From the NCBI RefSeq assembly GCF_029227915.1, contig NC_079880.1:20772501-20832500 (forward strand): a stretch of DNA of 60,000 nucleotides. Reading direction: 5' to 3'. Of the stretch, positions 57,901-60,000 are shown one piece after another. This DNA comes from Hydractinia symbiolongicarpus. Lineage: Eukaryota; Cnidaria; Hydrozoa; Anthoathecata; Hydractiniidae. The position numbers and the translations under genes are program-made. Every line of letters begins with the position of its first letter. The stretch's first letter is position 1. The notes beneath the pieces are model-generated. The model ran no database searches, was not told the DNA's origin, and was given only the letters and a program-made list of their open reading frames with translations.

Positions 57901-58629
57901 AAGTAAGATTACGTAGATATAGGATCGCGCATGCAATTATATGTATGCATTTTATCCTGTTGGTATATACTATTTTATTCATTAAATGTATAAACTTTAA
58001 ATTTCATAACAAATGACAGAAAATAAAAAACTTATGACACAAGATATTACCAGCAACACTATCAACCTTAATATACAGCTTGAAATTAAACTTTTTGGAA
58101 CAAGCCAGCCACCTGGTAGCTACTCCTAACATATTCAAAGCTAGCTATATTATTTGGCTGGTTTAACACCAAGAATAATAAACAAACTATTTGAACAGTC
58201 CAATATCTGGCAGATACATACAATTATCTCATATTAGTACCAAATGTTAATACTTATATTGTATGATGAACTAATTTTTGCAAAAAATGCAAGTAAACAA
58301 AATATATACATGTACACTACTTCACTGCAAACTAAAAAAATTCTTATAACTAATCCTGTTTTATAGTATTCAGTATTTTGGTATGTATATTCTGTGTAAT
58401 GAAAATGGATACGGAAATAGGTCCATTTATCACCATAACTGTAATAAATAAAATTTTTGTAATATTAAGTTTTCCAACCAAAAGTACAACTTAAATTAAT
58501 AAGCCTACCACAGCTGCCACTTGTGTACTTCTTCATCAAGTAGATTTTTAGCCTGCTTTGGGGCTAAGCCAAGAGACATCCCAGCCAAGTATATACAGTC
58601 ATCTTCTCCAGCAACCAAACTAAGATCAA
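39957..58629 (-). CDS. KYNU: Kynureninase (lacks first exon in window)
   Basis: PLP-dependent hydrolase that cleaves kynurenine and 3-hydroxykynurenine to anthranilates and alanine (EC 3.7.1.3). Exons in gene order: 58629-58509, 52086-52004, 51806-51745, 51471-51400, 51176-51102, 49676-49595, 45136-45072, 44836-44738, 44357-44281, 43314-43262, 42944-42856, 42742-42688, 41672-41488, 40076-39957. Total 1238 nt, 411 codons plus stop after the 2 nt completing a split codon; phases all agree. Motifs match the animal enzyme: [51 protein letters not shown], the PLP lysine in [38 protein letters not shown], and C-terminal [13 protein letters not shown]. About 55 N-terminal residues lie beyond position 60000. 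Introns hold a THAP/SWIM transposon and LINE copies. Confidence 0.96.
40953..41105 (-). other. Exon-like segment in the last KYNU intron
   Basis: After a strong acceptor (TTTTAAAGCTTACCCAG) the minus strand reads 50 codons to TAG, including [20 protein letters not shown], with a clearly protein-like composition. Its phase matches the KYNU exon ending at 41488, so it could be an alternative last exon replacing the conserved C-terminus, or a relic of another gene. The complementary strand is also open over the same stretch and ends in a donor-like GGGTAAGC. I do not recognise the sequence. Confidence 0.35.
43756..43970 (+). repeat. LINE 3'-end fragments
   Basis: 43756-43850 combines GTAAGAAAGTGTAGAGAC and AAGACTTGGCAGGA with TTAAGCCGAGAATGATGAT. 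All occur in the LINE 3' region at 57047-57255, but the sequence between is deleted. A second tail-like piece (ACGTTAAGTCGAGAATGAT) follows at 43947. Non-coding derivatives in a KYNU intron. Confidence 0.6.
44631..44760 (-). repeat. KYNU: 21-bp tandem array duplicating a KYNU 5' splice site
   Basis: On - the exon end TGTACATATAAG|GTAATT is followed by further copies of the same 21-bp unit, each with AAG|GTAA. Donor GTs lie at about 44736, 44715, 44694, 44673 and 44652; a sixth copy has lost the GT (AAAGAAA). The first donor follows the PLP-lysine codon. The period is 7 codons, so every downstream donor would keep frame and add 7, 14, 21 or 28 residues directly after the lysine. Confidence 0.85.
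46031..46807 (+). CDS. Truncated SWIM zinc-finger protein of a transposon
   Basis: 258 codons from ATG 46031 to TAG; the frame is open upstream to 45992 but without an ATG. An acidic N-terminus is followed by a SWIM zinc finger, [13 protein letters not shown] at about residues 156-168 (CxCxnCxH). In related proteins this region precedes a YqaJ-type nuclease domain; here the frame ends shortly after ([13 protein letters not shown]). The last 12 bp overlap the 3' end of the opposing THAP frame. Probably non-functional as a nuclease, possibly still zinc- or DNA-binding. Confidence 0.65.
   Translation: MEVINKDTDLDIILSSTDLGPSFSQSSCVVPRPVFKELTNAERDEEVEERTHEDISQWSTDLAAMPSITQEKIHQYLVLGNSCDSKPKGATKHKILGYQLFKESYVKKVRVKSNVMAEKLTFLVKCFVAASMKREKYSVYVHLCQRSGDILYAKCLCKAGAGGCCKHVAAVLFQLVEYKQLDLKIVPDDKTCTDLLQKWHVPGESANSAPIKFSAMAFEKADLTKDTNESRKSWSQEIENFVLHHFLHMSPQPKKSKN
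46796..47590 (-). CDS. Truncated THAP-domain transposase
   Basis: Starts at MAEQVHF (47588-47590); an earlier in-frame ATG at 47686 would place the start outside the element beyond the inverted repeat, so I reject it. A THAP-type C2CH zinc finger is visible (CCVPLCQNN ... LRKKWLFMI ... HRVCSVHF). It is followed by a basic linker and a coiled coil rich in Glu/Lys ([17 protein letters not shown]). [12 protein letters not shown] marks the usual entry to the catalytic domain, then the frame runs into unrelated sequence and stops. DNA binding may persist; catalysis cannot. Confidence 0.7.
   Translation of the reverse strand: MAEQVHFILNSTQNQSDIQNSNQDNSFFQNLGSPASIGSNFSSSSSFLLQAKSKGGGITCCVPLCQNNSKKNPDLSFYVIPKDSELRKKWLFMISRKDFVPSTSHRVCSVHFTGGKKTYMNNVPTIVPKTIKPTASKPRKTLNSTNCKLQLFSPVRATTNDIAAELSVEEELKQELEKLRAEISCMRIHEKELDQTIEKQQATISDIAFSIDRFKHNEAHFKFYTGFESYKLINKMMMVYSHFLVINMPLKFLALFQISLSLIF
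48386..49296. mobile_element. Non-coding inverted-repeat element, about 0.9 kb
   Basis: Long imperfect terminal inverted repeats: CTTAAGAGCCATTTTCTGTAA (48391) pairs with TTACAGAAAATGGATCTTAAG (to 49291), and AGGTTTCCAAAATTACTAG (48421) pairs with CTAGCAATTTTGGAAACCT (to about 49239). The pairing then continues into ATACTATGGTTTT. No transposase. Target duplication not resolved. In a KYNU intron. Confidence 0.65.
49677..51101. other. KYNU intron without recognisable features
   Basis: AT-rich; I see no exon, ORF or repeat with definable ends. Confidence 0.4.
51597..51712 (-). repeat. Short LINE 3'-end derivative
   Basis: Complement contains GTAGAGACTTGATAGTTCC, GGCAAAGCCCAGAG-like sequence, then directly the terminal part ACATGCCAGCATGAAAAAC...TTAAGCTGATGATGATAATG. 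The roughly 110 bp between these in the full LINE are missing. Resembles the deletion type at 43756. Confidence 0.6.
52112..53046 (-). mobile_element. 5'-truncated LINE copy
   Basis: Closely matches the complement of 56305-57260 of the LINE on +. It starts in the reverse transcriptase after the YADD region and includes the zinc finger ([11 protein letters not shown]...[12 protein letters not shown]) and the C-terminal region, ending in the ATGATGATGA-type tail. It preserves a stretch ([15 protein letters not shown]) that is frameshifted in the larger copy, and has its own frameshift after SETWAV. The tail lies about 26 bp upstream of the KYNU exon acceptor at 52087. Confidence 0.85.
53047..54223. 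other. KYNU intron between two LINE copies
   Basis: No exon or ORF supported. Sequence upstream of 54224 may include the 5' UTR of the LINE, but its 5' boundary cannot be set from one copy. Confidence 0.4.
54224..57265 (+). mobile_element. Non-LTR retrotransposon (APE endonuclease, RT, zinc finger), inactivated
   Basis: Single long frame starting [19 protein letters not shown] at 54224. The apurinic-type endonuclease has the CCVQE glutamate, GGDFNGHVG and a late His in YQHRLLVCD. The reverse transcriptase has [35 protein letters not shown] and [11 protein letters not shown] (active site at about 56270). A PHD-like Cys/His finger follows (56430-56590), then [16 protein letters not shown] and [10 protein letters not shown]. 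Lesions: TGA at 54308-54310, a frameshift in a T-run near 55990, and a 2-bp loss near 56743. It ends GACGTTAAGCCGAGAATGAT plus an ATG/ATA-rich tail. Clade is uncertain (RTE-, L2- or CR1-like). Confidence 0.88.
57266..58508. other. KYNU intron with small repeats
   Basis: No coding signal. AAGTCCTGGGCACTAGGTTGC (near 57673) is related to the MITE ends at 1842-1924; a similar sequence occurs near 59390. Otherwise AT-rich DNA. Confidence 0.4.
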
Positions 58630-60000
58630 CTAGAAAAAGAAACATCTTGTTATACAAATTCAATTTGATTGTAATTAAATGTTGGAGGATATGCGTATCC
58701 CCTAGTAATATTTTTGTAAGGTTAAAGCTTGTTGACAAATAAAATGCAATTAACAAAATACCCCAGGTAGTTTTCTATCTTAGAATTTAAGATGTTTCCT
58801 GACAAGACAACTCGAAACAATTTTGTTGACAACACAATATTTTAAAAAAATCGTCTTACGTTCATAAACATTGATATTGGCAAGATTAGGAAAGTAATGC
58901 AAAATAGTGGGTTGTGCAGTAGAAAACTTTCGTAGAGGTTTTGTTACAATTAACTGTTATCAGTTGTTAGTTTAACTAACAAAACACAATAAAAATAAAA
59001 CAACATTATTAACACTAAGGGTCTGCAAACAAAGGTTGGTTAATAGTTTTTTGAATATATTATTATCTCAGAAGGAAAAATGCACACATTCAGATATCAG
59101 CTTTGTTATTATAAAATATTCTTGGACAAGTTTAGTATAGTATCAAAACTTCAAGCACTAAAAAAATCTTTGGGGGAAAACAAAATAAATAAAATTAGCA
59201 AGAGATTAGTGTATGGCTTACAGTGTGATAAATGTGTACCAAATGTACCTTATTATTTTATTTGCTTTTTATTTACTGGTCATCAGTTTCTTGTAAGTAT
59301 CAAAGTAAGATAAAAACAAAAGAAATATATATTGTATCACTGATATTTCATTGCAACATTTTTTAAAAAACTTTAACATCAATTAATAAGTCCTAGGCAC
59401 TAGGTTGCATAACACATGCCAAAATACATGCCAAAGAAAACATTCCGTGTTGTTTAGGCAAAAAAAAAATTAATGTTACTGATATGATTGGAAAAATAAA
59501 CACAATACAAAAACTGTCAAAAAAATATAATCTCTTTTTGACCTCAAACTACTTTCCAGTCTCTGAGTGTAAGGACAAAGTATAAGAGAACACTGGTTTG
59601 AAAACAAACTAATTAATAAAATGCAATAAAGAATAATGCCAGGCACAGAGACAAAATATTCTGAGAAATGGCAAGAAAAGAATCTTTCTACTCAGCCAAT
59701 CACAAACAGAAGATACTATAAAACTTTGATGCTTCAACAGCCAACTGCACAAATGTGTGTACCCGCCAGTTAAGTGGGATTTTCTGTCAATGTAATTGTA
59801 TTTATGTGCTTTACATGTTGTCTTAATTCTTTAACTAAGATTTCAATGCTATTAAAGATCTTTATCCTTTTGCTCAAATTATTCCAGCAGTAGTAAAATC
59901 ACTCGATCACTATGTAAAACCACTCTGAGGTGGCTAAAGGGAGGCGTAGCACAGCACATGTTTCTTAATCAAAACAAACTAAACACTATATCTTTTGACA
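58630..60000. other. KYNU first intron (partial)
   Basis: I looked on - for the roughly 55-residue N-terminal kynureninase exon ending in phase 1 and did not find it; it probably lies beyond 60000. An open frame at 59080-59313 on + is Lys/Ile/Tyr-rich and has no family similarity I know. A MITE-end-like sequence lies near 59390. Confidence 0.4.

Noticed and set aside
59080-59313. 77-codon + strand frame as a gene
   Set aside because: Composition follows AT-rich DNA, no domain, inside the presumed KYNU first intron.
1-60000. CRISPR arrays or bacterial operons
   Set aside because: Spliceosomal exon structure throughout; the tandem repeats seen have no spacer-repeat pattern.

Overview
This is a 60 kb stretch of an AT-rich, intron-dense animal genome. 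Exons are short, introns begin with GT and end with AG, and the transposon proteins are of kinds I associate with cnidarians. A cnidarian, perhaps a medusozoan, is my best guess; that is inference, because no taxonomic marker is present.

Three conserved genes set the layout. (1) Positions 61-5780, + strand: the 3' part of TSEN2, the catalytic subunit of the tRNA-splicing endonuclease, with its catalytic Tyr/His/Lys triad. (2) Positions 10383-39597, + strand: a complete CAMSAP microtubule minus-end-binding protein. Its 21 chained exons total 4875 nt (1624 codons plus stop) in unbroken phase, from the N-terminal CH domain to the C-terminal CKK domain. It also holds a 3.2 kb exon and a TATA-linked small exon that look like alternative starts. 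(3) Positions 58629 down to 39957, - strand: kynureninase (KYNU), 14 exons covering all but about the first 55 residues. CAMSAP and KYNU are tail to tail, 359 bp apart. The three genes have unrelated cellular roles (tRNA processing, cytoskeleton, tryptophan catabolism).

Introns and spacers are full of mobile DNA. The most striking case lies in CAMSAP intron 4: a decayed hAT-like element carries a 4.08 kb young insertion (15809-19886). This insertion has 204-bp terminal direct repeats that I read as identical, an intact HUH/SF3-helicase Rep-like gene, a convergent Tc1-type DD34E transposase with one in-frame TGA, and between them five copies of a 9-mer facing five inverted copies around an AT-rich core. 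That layout resembles a replication origin. Its outer flanks are TA and its inner flanks are not, which suggests that a replicating circle recombined into a resident 204-bp repeat.

Other elements are a 1.12 kb TA-flanked MITE with 53-bp tandem repeats, an internally deleted THAP/SWIM element with perfect 52-bp inverted ends (ISL2EU-like), a nearly full-length non-LTR retrotransposon with a zinc finger between RT and C-terminus plus several 3'-end fragments, and several smaller inverted-repeat elements.

One host observation stands out. In KYNU, the exon that ends with the PLP-binding lysine codon has its 5' splice site copied in a 21-bp tandem array, giving five in-frame AAG|GT donors.
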